Positions 10,337-19,804 of a DNA stretch of 22,793 nucleotides are shown here, piece by piece. Positions within the stretch are counted from its first letter, which is position 1. Each line of letters starts with the position of its first letter. Position numbers and translations under genes: made by a program. The notes under the pieces were generated by a model. It searched no databases, had not been told where the DNA came from, and saw nothing but the letters and a program-made list of their open reading frames with translations. The stretch comes from Jaapia argillacea MUCL 33604 (Eukaryota > Basidiomycota > Agaricomycetes > Jaapiales > Jaapiaceae), in assembly GCA_000697665.1 (NCBI GenBank), contig KL197740.1, positions 234,821 to 257,613 on the forward strand. Direction: 5' to 3'.

Positions 10337-10384
10337 GGCTATGCATGACAAGTCATTGTGTGCTAATAATAGTACAAAGTCCGA

Positions 10385-10420
10385 GATAAGATAATGCCTG
10401 AGATAAGATAAGATAAGATG
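10385..10420 (-). promoter_or_regulatory. GATAAG cluster in the LTR U3
   Basis: GATAAG occurs at 10385, 10402, 10407 and 10412 on the plus strand, with GATAAT at 10390. GATAAG is the site of fungal GATA-type zinc-finger regulators, such as nitrogen and light regulators. The cluster lies about 210 nt upstream of the LTR TATA box. The motif is seen; a regulatory role is inference. Confidence 0.4.
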
Positions 10421-10533
10421 AAATGAAATGATGCTGAGTATCATAGACAAGGGAAATGATACGAAGGTGAGGGAAGTCTAATAAAAGAATGAAAAACAAA
10501 AGAAAATATGCAAGTCTGTATGTGTTCACAACA

Positions 10534-10760
10534 CTGGCCCAACACATTCCTTTCTACAGATACCAGAAGCCCTTGCACTTGTGGAAAGCATGGCCCTAAC
10601 CCATTGCCTGCCAACATCACCCACTGCATGCCTTCAGGGCTGAAATCGTCAGTTGTAAAGTGAGGAAGGTTGTAAGAGCATCGGATAGCTGTGAGGAGAT
10701 CGATTTTGTGTTGGTTGCCAAGAGACATGTCTGCTTGAATGTACTTTGCTGGTTCCCAGT
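10534..10760. other. Non-coding segment between chromodomain and LTR
   Basis: About 230 nt without a recognised gene. On the minus strand it ends GGAATGTGTTGGGCCAG immediately before the LTR start, a partly purine-rich end that could hold the polypurine tract of the chromodomain element. Confidence 0.35.
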
Positions 10761-10797
10761 TTAATGGGTCACCAAGTTCGTGTATGGAGAGACTAGG

Positions 10798-11007
10798 TTA
10801 ATAGCTCTGTATCCACACTTGTATGAAAGTACAGCAGAGGGGGGGATGGTGAGGATAGTGAGTGGGGGATTCAGAAAAGACAACACATGTCGTTGCAACT
10901 GGTGTGAATAGCCACCAGTTGTACAAAGGGGAGTATCCCTCCCACCAGACAAGGTAATGGATCTGGCCCGTAGTTCTATTGAATTTATGGCCTATGATCC
11001 TCTCCAC
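10798..11007 (-). pseudogene. Chromodomain at the C-terminus of the gypsy integrase
   Basis: The segment reads VERIIGHKFNRTTGQIHYLV followed by WWEGYSPLYNWW, a clear chromodomain core with the aromatic residues that bind methylated histone tails. In chromoviruses this domain sits at the end of integrase and steers integration toward heterochromatin. It is in the same frame as the integrase but separated by a TAA that directly follows EEY, at about 11008. After the second WW the sequence departs from the usual C-terminal helix, so the end is damaged or shifted. Confidence 0.8.
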
Positions 11008-12277
11008 TTAGTACTCTTCTGATGCCGGTTTATATGTGCATGTTTCTGGGAGTATGTCACAGTCTCCGAATGTTTCTGAGGAGGTCCAGTATCGCTGAAG
11101 GTGTTTGATATTGAAAACATTTGAACCCAGATATTTATCACTCAAGTCTAAGTGATAAACCTTTGAGTTGATGTGTTCCTGCACCAGAAAGGGTTCAATG
11201 GAGCATTGGATGAGTTTCTGGTGCTCTCCCTTCAATTCGATCCATTCAAGGGAGTGAGGATCTATCATTACAAGGTCTCCTGGTTGGAATTCCAGTTCTC
11301 TATGGCCCTTGTTGTAAGCTGTGGCCTGCTTGTCCTGAGCTCTTGCGATTGCCTGCCTAGTGCTTTTGCGGTGCATAAAGATCTCATGAAGCCAGGAGTT
11401 TGTGTTCTTATTGTCTGAGAACTGTTCCTTGGGGTGCAAACATGTTTGCGAGTCTTGTTGGGTGGGATGCAGGAAGTCCAAGGGACCCTTGGGTAGGAAT
11501 CCATACAGCAGAAAATACGGGATTTCTCCTGTGCTGCTCAAGGAGGTGTAACCATTGAGCCCATGATGTCTTGTCATCTGCAACAAAAGCTTGCCACATA
11601 ATTTTGAGATTCTTGTTTGCTATCTCCATCTATCCATCATATTGTGGGTGGTGTGAGGACAACAGAGACATGTGCAGTCTCAAGGTGTGGGATGCTGCCA
11701 CCCAGAAGTCAGAGGTCCAATGGGGGTCTCTGTCCATGATAATATAATCTGGAAGGCCATAACGACATGCAATATGCTTTACAAACAAGGATACGAAGCC
11801 TTCAGCAGTGAGTCCCATGGTCATAGGCACAAACTGAGTATGCTTAGACAGTCTATTGACTACAACCCATATCACATTGAATCTATCTGACCAGGGTAGG
11901 CCAGTAATGAGGTCCATTGATACATATTCATAGGGACGTGTGGGTATGGTTGTAGGGATCAGGTGCCTGTACTTAGAGAAATTTGGAGGCTTAATCTTCT
12001 GACATGTGCTGCAAGTGCAACAGTATGTCTCCACATCCTTCTTCATGCTTGGCCAGAAGAATCTTCTGCTGAGTACCAACCAGAGCTTTTCTGGTCTGGC
12101 ATGGGCGGTCTTGTATGCTGACTCATGAGCTTGTCGCAAGATCATATTCGCATAGCTTGAGGGACACATAAGTGAGGTACAAAATCCATGTCCCAGAAGA
12201 AGAGTAGTCCTTTCTCGTCCTGGTAGTATCGCTGCCCTGGGTACCAAGAAGTGGGGTCGGCAGTATGTTCTATCCAT
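11008..12277 (-). pseudogene. Integrase of the chromodomain gypsy element
   Basis: A zinc-binding domain has its histidines near AHESAYKTAHARPEK and its cysteines in CSTCQK, followed by the rve core with VSMDLITGLPW, IIMDRDPHW and the glutamate in MEIANKNL, so all three catalytic acidic residues remain. The second block contains TGEIPYFLLYGFLP and a C-terminal LVMIDPHSLEWIELKG segment followed by VFNIKHLQRYW. The frame is cut by TAG at 11630-11632, directly before the MEIANK segment (family glutamine, CAG to TAG). Near 11555 the sequence jumps from WAQWLHLLE to SSTGEIPYF, where the family has several more residues, so a short frame-shifting deletion is likely. Confidence 0.85.
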
Positions 12278-12586
12278 TTGTTGTGGAATGCTGGGTCAGA
12301 TTGATATCTGCTGATAAAGTCAGCAATTGTGTCTGGGCTGGCTGTAACGTGTAGTAGAGGGAGGGGATGGCTTGACTCCCATTCAGTTTATGCTTCATGA
12401 CTTCTGATCCAGTTTGAAAGATTCCATATTTCCTTTGCTTTGGGTAAACACTGCCATGGAATTGTGTTCTAGAATGTCGCACAGGGATATGGCTATGAAT
12501 GATACTTGTTGGGCTGGTTGTTGGTCCAGTTCTCGTTCATGTAGTTCTGCTACTACCACATTCATTACCAGGGGTAGAGGGTTGTT
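12278..12586 (-). pseudogene. RNase H-integrase connector, degenerate
   Basis: Between RNase H and integrase one frame reads NPLPLVMNVVVAELHERELD and VFTQSKGNMESFKLDQKS with several stops. This is the variable linker of the polyprotein. No catalytic motif lies here; it is included because the reading is clearly coding-derived. Confidence 0.5.
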
Positions 12587-13139
12587 CTATACTGGGCAGA
12601 GGTGGGTGGGCACACTTCTAGGTATCCAGGAAAGGGGGTCAACATTTGAGTGAACCTGTCCTGCACGATGGATAATCTCCAGATCTGGCAGGTCAGCTGA
12701 GAATACCGCCCCCCAGGCTGCAAGTCTGCAGTTCACATTTTCATAGGTGCAAGCCCACTGCAGAGCAGCATGATCTGTGATTAAAATTACCTTCTTGCCT
12801 TCTATGAAGGGTTGGAATTTGACTAAACCATCTTTCACTGCTAAGGCTTCCATTTCCATAGTAGAGTATTGTTTCTCTGCGTCCTTGAAGGACCAAGACC
12901 AGTAGGCCAGAACTCTTTCTACTTGTACAATAGTTTCTTCAAAGGAGTCTGCCCAGATTCCTGGTTGGGGTACATCTTTGATCTTTTGTGAGACTGTGGA
13001 GATGACTGAGGGTACTGGTTCTCCAGCATCGTGGGCCTTCCTTAGGTGGTCGAAGACTTTTGTATCCTTCAAATCAGCTATCTTGATTGGCTGTACCTGC
13101 TGCAATGTGCATCCAAGGGCTTCGTTGGATGCATCCATA
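12587..13139 (-). pseudogene. RNase H domain of the chromodomain gypsy element
   Basis: RNase H degrades the RNA strand of the RNA-DNA hybrid made by reverse transcriptase. The domain starts at MDASNEALGCTLQQ (first catalytic Asp) just left of the transposon insertion, with the Glu in MEMEALAVKDG, the third acidic residue in LITDHAALQWA and the last in NVDPLSWIPR, so the catalytic set is kept. About 90 residues between the first motif and the Glu form a longer insert than in typical retroviral RNase H, as seen in some fungal elements. The right end is the TA at 13140-13141, where the DNA transposon was inserted. Confidence 0.85.
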
Positions 13140-13165
13140 TACTGTACTGTCACAATGTGAGGCGA
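13140..13165. repeat. Left TIR of the pogo-like element with TA target site
   Basis: TA at 13140-13141, then the 24-bp inverted repeat 13142-13165. Its last 15 bases, CACAATGTGAGGCGA, match the right end perfectly. Confidence 0.92.
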
Positions 13166-13313
13166 TGTCCCATGTCCCGGCCTCCTTGTCATTGTCGCCT
13201 ATTTTGTAGTTTGTCCCTTGTCCCCAGTGCGTCATTGCCAAACATCCCACCAAGTAGAATTAAATGCAATAATGTACAATAAATATTTATAAAAATCAGC
13301 CATGCACAGTGCA

Positions 13314-16300
13314 CTATGACCTAGTCATCCTAGGCTTTTTTGAAGATGCCACTATGGTAGAAACAACCTCGTCGGGTTCCTTCCTCTTCGGTGGACGACC
13401 TCTTTGGGGCTTTGCTGGCTCGTTAGGAAGATCCGCCGGCTGCTGAACTGATTTTGCAGCCCGTGGTTTCTTCGACACTGTAGCTGGGCCAGAAGGTTCA
13501 TCGTCTGGTACCTTCCTCTTGGGTGGACGACCTTGTCGAGGCTTGATGGGCGCGTTGGGAAGTTCACCTGCACTTTCTAGTTGCTCAACAGCCTCACAAT
13601 CCTCCCTTGCCCTTTCCCCACTTGCTTCCGATCCAGTCCCCTTCTGCTTCCCCCGCTCCTTCTTCTTCCTCCGTGAGCCCTTGTCAGTCACTCAAGCCTC
13701 AGCCTCCGTCTGAAATGCTGCATAATTTGTTCCACCCTGAACAGCAATGTCCAGTCGAAATGTCAATGGCAGATTAGGGGTTTCAGCTGGAGATGTTGAC
13801 AGAGGGGAAGCAGGGAGGGTGGTGTCAGCGAGGGTTTCACTTGGGGTTTCTGGATCCACCCCTTGCAGCGTCGTCAACTCGGCAACTTTGTGTCATGGAT
13901 GGAAGTCTGGTGGCGGTGGGGAATCCTCGAAATCCGACTGATCCACATTGTTAGGGCTCACTGCATTTGCATCGGATTCGGGGTGGATGAGGGAGTGGTG
14001 GAAGACCTCCTGTACAGTGAAGGCAGGGTCATCATCAAATTCAGGAGAAAACTGGCCTTCGTCATCTTCGGGAGCCCCAGTGATTGTCGAAAAATTGAAC
14101 TTGGAAACTTCCAAGCTGAACTTCTCGTTTGTCTTGATGAGGTTCTGGACGTGCTGCCACGCCAAGGGGCTGCTGACAGATTCATGCGAGAGATATAGGT
14201 CACTGAACTTACAGTTTTCCCAAGCCTTACGAACAATGTCTGGGTTTGAGTTGAAGTAGCTGTAGGCATCAATGAGCCACCCAACAGTTGCGTTGCAGAG
14301 TGTTGGAAGGTCAGTCGGGAGGGTAACTTTATCTGCAGGTATCCCAGCAGCCAATTGTCGAGTTGCAGTTGCGACGATGAAATCAGTCGCACTTTGTTTA
14401 ACGTGGTGTTTGAGCAGCCATTGTTGGCCAACATCAGCAGGCTGACCAATCCCAGTACCTGAGGGTTGATTGAGTTCGGAATCGAATGGAAGCGCAGAAA
14501 TCAAGAGAACTCACAGCCACCAGGAACAAACACCAGGAGGATGTCTGGATATTCTTGAAGCATCCACAGAAGAAAGTCCTCTGGATTGGACTTTGCAATA
14601 TGGACAGGCCAAACATCAAGGAGGAGGAGGGATTTGAACCCAGCAGGAAGGTTGTTCTTTTCTTGCATCCGCTTCAGATACGGGATCAATGTCTGGAGAA
14701 CCCACTGAAAACAGACAAGGTTTGAGCTAGAACAACAGAACAATGACTAAGAATCACAAACCGCTTTCATTGTGTCTTGTGAGCTCCAATGACACTTATC
14801 ACCATGTCTGTACGTGAAGCTGAGAGAATCAGCTTCATCGTGACGGGCTGCCCTCGTTGATGGTAGGCTTTGGGCCGTCAATCCTCCCCAGATTGATTGG
14901 AAGGGAAGCATATTTCCTGACATTGAGGAAGCTGTAACAACCGTCGTCTAGAAAGCAGATTGGGACCATCAAGATGGAATCAGTAGATGAGAAGGAAGAA
15001 TCGTACCTGTCGCTTCTCGTCATGGCCTGCAACTGAGACATCCTTCGCACCCTTCTTCTCGTAAGTATGCTTCCCTGTTGGGAAGAGACTGAGTCCGGTT
15101 TGATCAGCATTGACAATGCAATCGGGGTGGATGTTACGCAGTTCGCAAGCCAATGTGATTCAAGCATGCATGGTTCGGCACAAATCAAGTCCATCTGGTG
15201 GAACTTTGCAAGCCATGTGTGTGGCCTTTCGCATGGTCCATCCAAGAACAGTGGAGATGTAATTATGGACCCAGGTGTCAGAGAGCTTAAAGCCCTTCGC
15301 AAAGAGCTTGGGGGAACTGTGAGATATGTGAGACCTCATCACGGCACTAGCAAGGGGCCGCTGGATACAGCCGCCAAAACCACGTATTGACTCAAGCTGT
15401 GCATTGATGGCTTCCTGAACTTTAGGATACGGAGCCTAGCAGACAGGAATCAGACCGAGAACCTGAAACCATCCTGGAAACAACTCACCAAAATCTTTGA
15501 ATGCTTTGTCACTCCAACACGTCCCGTCTTGACACGTTCCAACACCTCCTTCATCCACCTCTTCCCACCACTCCTGTCATCTTCAATCCACTTTGTGATA
15601 GTACCCTTGTATAATCCTCCCAGCTCATGGGGCCGAGGCTCATACCAATCTGAATTCTTGATGTACAAGTACCGACAGATTTCTGACGGACTCCAGCCCA
15701 CTTTATGCTGTGCCTCAAGGATGTCGAGCCAGGTCCAATGGATCTGCCAGTTTGTTCCATAGACGATTGTCTCACCAGTGATTTTGGCTTTCTTCTCGCG
15801 ACGACATTGTCGCAGGTTTGATGGTCATTCGGGCATTTTGTTGCTTGATGGACATCCCCGGAACCTATTGAAACTTTAGATTGGACAAATCAGAGAGTAA
15901 TGGAAGACCTTACAGGCTCCTGTGTTAAGCTCAAACTTCTCAGTGATGGCGGATTGTCATCGCTAATCACGACTGTAGCACCCGAGCTTTCAGTGGTCAG
16001 CTTCTCCTTGCCACTCTGGACACCCAACTGCTTCCTCAAATGAAACTGGTAGAATGCCTTCCAGTCTCGTTCATACTCCCGCCTTTCCTCCTTCTTCCTC
16101 TTGGCCCTCTGTTCTTCTTGAAATCGCCTTTGAGCAGATCAGGCCCTGAGATGTTGCATCTCCTTCTTGAGTTGTTCTTCGGCTTCTTCGTGGCTGAGAA
16201 CAATGAAACCGAGCTTCCCTTGCTTCTTGTTGGAGATCCCAAAGGATTTTATGATTGCAGGAGGGGGTGGAGATGGAGAGGAGCATCGAGAGGGTGAATC

Positions 16301-16783
16301 AGAGTCGGAATCGGAAAACTCTGAATCACTGGTGGTATGAATTAAGATTGGGGAGGATGGGGCACGAGATGGTAGATCAGCAGTAGATGATCTGTTGGGG
16401 TGATCAGCAGAGAGACAAATACTCAATTCAAATAATGCTTACATGCTGGCTGACCCAGCTGTCTGAGCAGCTACAATCAAAGCATCTATCCAAAGCTCAA
16501 CCATGAGAATGTCATCTACAACAGGAATGACATTTTTGAGGACAGCAATGGTGTAATCGAGCTTTAGACCTCATTCAGTGACCGACAATCCATGTGCTTT
16601 GTATCCCCACATCCGGTGGAAGCACTGATTGAGAGCACCAGAGTATCCAAGATCAATGATATCTTCAGCATCTAGGCTGAAAGGAGTATGGTTTGGATTG
16701 AAAGGAAGTGAGGACGGAAGAGAATCAAAGAGACCAGCTAAGATTCAGAGCTTCTCAAGGGCAACTGAGACAGTCGGTGCCAT
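13314..16783 (-). pseudogene. Pogo-like (DDE_1-type) transposase, decayed
   Basis: ATG at 16783 to TAG at 13314, about 1000 residues over seven exons. In order: an N-terminal part (MAPTVSVALEKL; SLDAEDIIDLGYSG), a Ser/Asp-rich stretch (SEFSDSDSDSPSR), a basic helix (EEQRAKRKKEERREYERDW), a Cys/His motif (CPNDHQTCDN), a DNA-binding-like region (GWSPSEICRYLYIKNSDWYE), then the catalytic core: NADQTGLSLFPTG, HDEKRQ, QSIWGGLTAQSLP, LLLLDVWPVH, FVPGGCTGIGQPADVG. The three catalytic aspartates remain. The C-terminus has two AT-hook-like segments (RQGRPPKRK, QRGRPPKRK). Introns: 16392-16442, 15865-15913, 15436-15488, 14948-15006, 14705-14761, 14459-14514. In-frame stops, all TGA: 16745, 16571, 16139, 15160, 13893, 13692. 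A frameshift lies near 15800. Confidence 0.88.
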
Positions 16784-16832
16784 TTCTTTTGTAAACTGGA
16801 GAACAGATGGTGGGGAGAACATGTTTTATTCG

Positions 16833-16840
16833 TATATATA
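16833..16840 (-). promoter_or_regulatory. TATA box of the transposase gene
   Basis: TATATATA lies 50 nt upstream of the transposase start ATG (16783) inside the right end of the element, in a position suited to a minus-strand core promoter. Confidence 0.5.
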
Positions 16841-16985
16841 CAGAGAGGACAATAGTTGCAAGGAGGGAAATGTGTATGTCAGTGGTAAGGGTTGCCTAAG
16901 GGTTGTCGTCACAAATGTCCCTTGTCCCACTCCCATTGTTGCCTCGTTGCCCCTGTGGGAATGTATTATATCAGCGTCAGTCGCG

Positions 16986-17011
16986 TCGCCTCACATTGTG
17001 ATGGTACAGTA
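16986..17011. repeat. Right TIR of the pogo-like element with TA target site
   Basis: Inverted copy of the left terminus: 16986-17009, followed by TA at 17010-17011. The two mismatches against the left repeat lie at positions 7 and 8 from the tip. Confidence 0.92.
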
Positions 17012-17880
17012 CAGATGGTAAGGTAGATTTTGCATTGGATGTCCCAGTACTGGAGACCATTGTAAAGTGAGTTTGGCTTCTTGAAAGGCATGCTCCTGCT
17101 CTACCCCCAGGTCTATTTTGCCCCTCTGCATACCAGTTGAAGGAGAGGGGCAGCTATACTCATGTAGTAGGGTATGAATGAGGAGAAGTAAACCACCATG
17201 CCCAAAAAGGTCTGTAGCTCAGATACCTTTGAGGGACAATCTAGTTTGAGTATGGCCTTGACCTTCTCCTGGTGGGTCAGGAGACCAAGGCATGAGACCT
17301 TGTGTCTGAGGAGCAGAATGGAGGAGTAGAAGGGATGGCATTTGTTCAGGGAGAGTGTGAGGCCTGAGCTTTTGACTGCTTGTAGCACATTGTCCAGGTG
17401 ATCAATGTGTTCCTTGTAGGATTTTGAGCAGACCATGATGTTGTCGATGTACACTAGAAAGAATAGGCAGAGATATGGGGCAAGAACAGACTGCATAATC
17501 CTCTGAAATATCGAGGGTCTGTTCTTCAAACTGAAAGGCATGTGCAAAAAGTGGAATAGGCCCTTGTGTGTGTGAAAGGCTGTTTTCTCAACATCCTCAG
17601 GGTCAATTCTATCTGAGTAAAGCCCAATAGAGTGTCCAGGGAGGACAGTACTTGTGCACCTGAAAGAGACACTAAGATCTTGGTCTGCCTAGGCACCAGA
17701 TGCTGTAGCAAAATTGCAATTATACCAGATGATAACAAGGAGGGGGTTTGCATGATATCCCAGCAAATGTATTGCAGTACATGCCGGGTATCTCTATCTG
17801 TCTCTGCTTCAGGTCTTTTGGGTCTACATGGTCCTTGTGAGCCCAGAGGGATATCATCGTCAATGATCTTCAAAGGATGA
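17012..17880 (-). pseudogene. Reverse transcriptase domain of the chromodomain gypsy element
   Basis: The N-terminal part reads LVSLSGAQVLSSLDTLLGF, with the motif A aspartate, and after a one-base frameshift near 17600 continues VEKTAFHTHKGLFHFLHMPF, the usual fingers/palm sequence. The catalytic box is YIDN rather than YIDD: the second aspartate is lost by a G-to-A change (17439-17450 area), which would abolish polymerase activity. The thumb reads LLLRHKVSCLGLLTHQEKV and ELQTFLGMVVYFSSFIPYY. A TAG at 17113-17115 follows GAK, where the family has tryptophan (TGG). The domain ends at NLPYHL, directly at the DNA transposon. Upstream of about 17700 the similarity fades and the junction to the Tnp2 element is unclear. 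Confidence 0.8.
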
Positions 17881-18714
17881 TCCCTTTCTTGATCTTGCCA
17901 TCAAGAATCCTGATGGCTACCAAACTGTCAGTCAACAGGCTTTGATGGGTTATGTCATCATGTTTGAAACATATCACATAAGAAATATTGGGAAATTGAC
18001 AATAAATTCATTCAAAGAAAAGATATAAAGCTCACATCTCCTCCAAATCCTCACCATCAAGCTGAACCATCTGTATCTCAATGATATGGGTTTGAGAAAT
18101 AGTGGGATAACATAAAAAACCCCCAGCAAAGCCATAGTGGTGGTAACATCCATCCAAAGCTTGGTTTTCCCTGTTGTTCTTGTCCAGTAGTGAATATGCA
18201 TCCACTATAAGGAAGACAGATTCTACTATTCCTGGATGAGCAGGAATTGGATGGGTGAGAGAGAAAATCTGGGTGAGCTGGCCAGGTTGTGAGGTTTTTG
18301 TCTGGGGAAGTCAAAACATGATATGACTATTTCAAGGAGATGATGAAGCTATTGCATATTGGACTCCATGGATTGAAATCTTGTCCATAGAGTTGACAAC
18401 TCTTGGTATAGCAGTTCTTGACTCTTGGTCATGTGAGTAAGCTGTGGTTTGGTACTTGGCATTCATATAGCGAATGAGACTGGTGTATGTTTCTTCTCCA
18501 AGCTGGAATAGTGTGCCATCTATAGGAACATGGTATGGTTGGGATGAATCTACCATGCTGGCGAGGCGTGTACCACAAACATCTTCATTTATGTCCTGTT
18601 CATAGGCTTCAATCAAATCAGCAACGTCTTCTCACAATTGCACATCATCAGACAGCAAAGCACGAAGGTTTGCTGTTTGGCCGGAACTCTTCATAAATGT
18701 GGATTCAAGTTCAC

Positions 18715-18763
18715 CTGAAACTAGTTCAAGTTCCTAGTCTTGTTCAATGCAAGAATGACGTAT
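18715..18763 (-). other. Damaged 49-nt intron in the Tnp2 gene (donor AT instead of GT)
   Basis: Family-like protein sequence stops at NTNLKF and resumes with GELESTFMKSS after TTTCAG at 18720-18715. The implied donor reads ATACGT where GTACGT is expected, one G-to-A change at 18763. This is inferred from the protein join. Confidence 0.4.
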
Positions 18764-19748
18764 CAAATTTCAAGTTGGTGTTCTGGCCTTGTAACAAATG
18801 GATATAGCGCTTGAAGAATGGGGTGCTATGTGACTGAACAGGCCCAAAAAGACCAAGGAAGTCATCGACATGTAGTGATGCATGGTGGATAGGCTTTATC
18901 TTGACATCCTTGTAGAGTGTTTTGAGCTTCTCCAGATATTGGCGAATGTGGGACCTGTAGAGATCAACATGGTCTTGAGAGATACTATGCAGGTTGGCCA
19001 GAAGAACAGTGCAGACAAGATCCATGAAATTATCTAGCATCTCATGCTCTCGGTCTACGGTACTTTCATAACCCCAGTACTTGATGAGGGCAATGGGCAT
19101 ATGAATGGTGTAGATGATGCACCATTTGCTGGCTTTGAGCTTCCCACACTTGGCAGTACCCCAATCAAGTGAAGCATGGCTCACCCAAGAAGGGAGAATG
19201 GTGACTTCAATCAAGCCTTTGATGGTGGCCATAATTTGCTTTCCCAAGACATGGCAGTTGCTGATGGGTGGGATGGACTTTGGAGGAGGAGGGATATTAA
19301 CTTCAGTCTAGTTATGCAATAGAACACTAGTAAAGGTGCTCAGATAAAATCAACAAACTTGCCCAGCCTGATAGTTGGTCATACATTTCAGCCTTTGTGC
19401 CTAAGATTGAAAGCCCAAGATCATGACATAGATATTGAAAGGTTTGCTTGTGATGCTTGCTGATCACATATTTCTTGGTGGATCGTTGCTTTAGAAGCTT
19501 TGTTGGAGATTCTACTTGATTGTTCTTGTCTGTTGTCCTTTGGTGATTGGTGTTGATGTCCATACTGCTTTGAGTAGAACTCAGAGTCACTGATGTTTGC
19601 ACAGACATGAAAGAATTGTTGGAGGCTGATGAATCTTGTGACAAGGAGAACTCCTGGGATATGATGTTGCCATTGGGACTGGACCTATCACTTCATCTGG
19701 TGGAGCCACAGAAGGCAAGCTAATTGATGTCGGAGGTGTTTCTTGTCT

Positions 19749-19804
19749 CTGTGAAAGGAAGCAAGAATCAGCTGAAGTTGCAAAAAGGATAGAGAAAGAC
19801 AAAC
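19749..19804 (-). other. Predicted 56-nt intron in the Tnp2 gene
   Basis: GTTTGT at 19804-19799 and CACAG at 19753-19749 on the minus strand. Removing it joins AGAIVEW to RQETPPTSISLPSV in phase. The intron is T/C-rich before the acceptor. Confidence 0.55.

Larger units (their letters stand above)
9972..10533 (-). repeat. LTR, 562 bp, TGTTGTGAAC...TTATAACA
   Basis: On the minus strand the unit starts TGTTGTGAAC and ends GCTTATAACA, so both ends form the inverted pair TGTTRTRA. It contains a TATATAAGG box at 10169-10177 in the same orientation. Upstream of the box the U3-like part holds a dense set of CAATG-containing short repeats (about 10197-10336) and a GATAAG cluster (10385-10420). It lies about 230 nt downstream of the chromodomain end of one element and directly upstream of a gag-like gene, so it can be a 3' LTR, a 5' LTR, or one shared by both. 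No second copy is present in the window. Confidence 0.65.
13142..17009 (-). mobile_element. Complete pogo-like DNA transposon, 3868 bp, inserted in the gypsy pol
   Basis: The two ends form a 24-bp terminal inverted repeat with 22 matches: CTGTAC, two variable bases, T, then a perfect 15-bp core CACAATGTGAGGCGA (13151-13165 and, inverted, 16986-17000). TA flanks both ends (13140-13141 and 17010-17011), the duplication made by Tc1/mariner/pogo transposases. Deleting the element with one TA restores the gypsy frame, confirming both boundaries to the base. Inside is one minus-strand transposase gene with six introns. TGTCCCTTGTCCC occurs just inside both ends (13212-13224, 16916-16928), with a variant at 13166. 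The element is complete in structure but its transposase is broken. Confidence 0.92.
10761..17880 (-). mobile_element. Chromodomain-type Ty3/gypsy retrotransposon (chromovirus), interrupted and 5'-truncated
   Basis: Reading leftward the pol gene gives reverse transcriptase (17880-17012), RNase H (13139-12587), integrase (12277-11008) and a chromodomain (about 11007-10798), the domain order of chromoviruses. A 3868-bp DNA transposon at 13142-17009 splits it between RT and RNase H. Taking that element out with one TA copy rejoins the frame as NLPYHLYMDASNEALG, which spans the normal RT-RNase H connection. The gag and protease parts and the 5' LTR are absent to the right, where Tnp2 sequence begins at about 18.0 kb; the LTR at 9972-10533 could be its 3' LTR. 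Stops, frameshifts and a damaged RT active site make it inactive. Confidence 0.85.

Noticed and set aside
14486-15390. Plus-strand open frames across the pogo transposase
   Set aside because: They are shadows of the minus-strand exons, which carry the catalytic motifs and well-placed introns.
13140-17012. An 8-bp target duplication TACTGTAC/TACAGTAC, suggesting a hAT or KDZ element
   Set aside because: It needs a mismatch and shorter TIRs. Treating CTGTAC as part of the TIR gives a 24-bp inverted repeat, a TA duplication and an exactly restored host frame, matching the DDE_1 transposase inside.
17560-17640. Programmed ribosomal frameshift in the RT gene
   Set aside because: The shift lies inside the RT domain rather than at a gag-pol border and occurs with a TAG and a lost catalytic residue, so decay is more likely.
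17669-17683. CACTAAGATCTTGG as the missing left end of the CACTA element
   Set aside because: Only the first bases match the right tip CACTAGGTTCTGTAG, and it lies within gypsy RT coding sequence.
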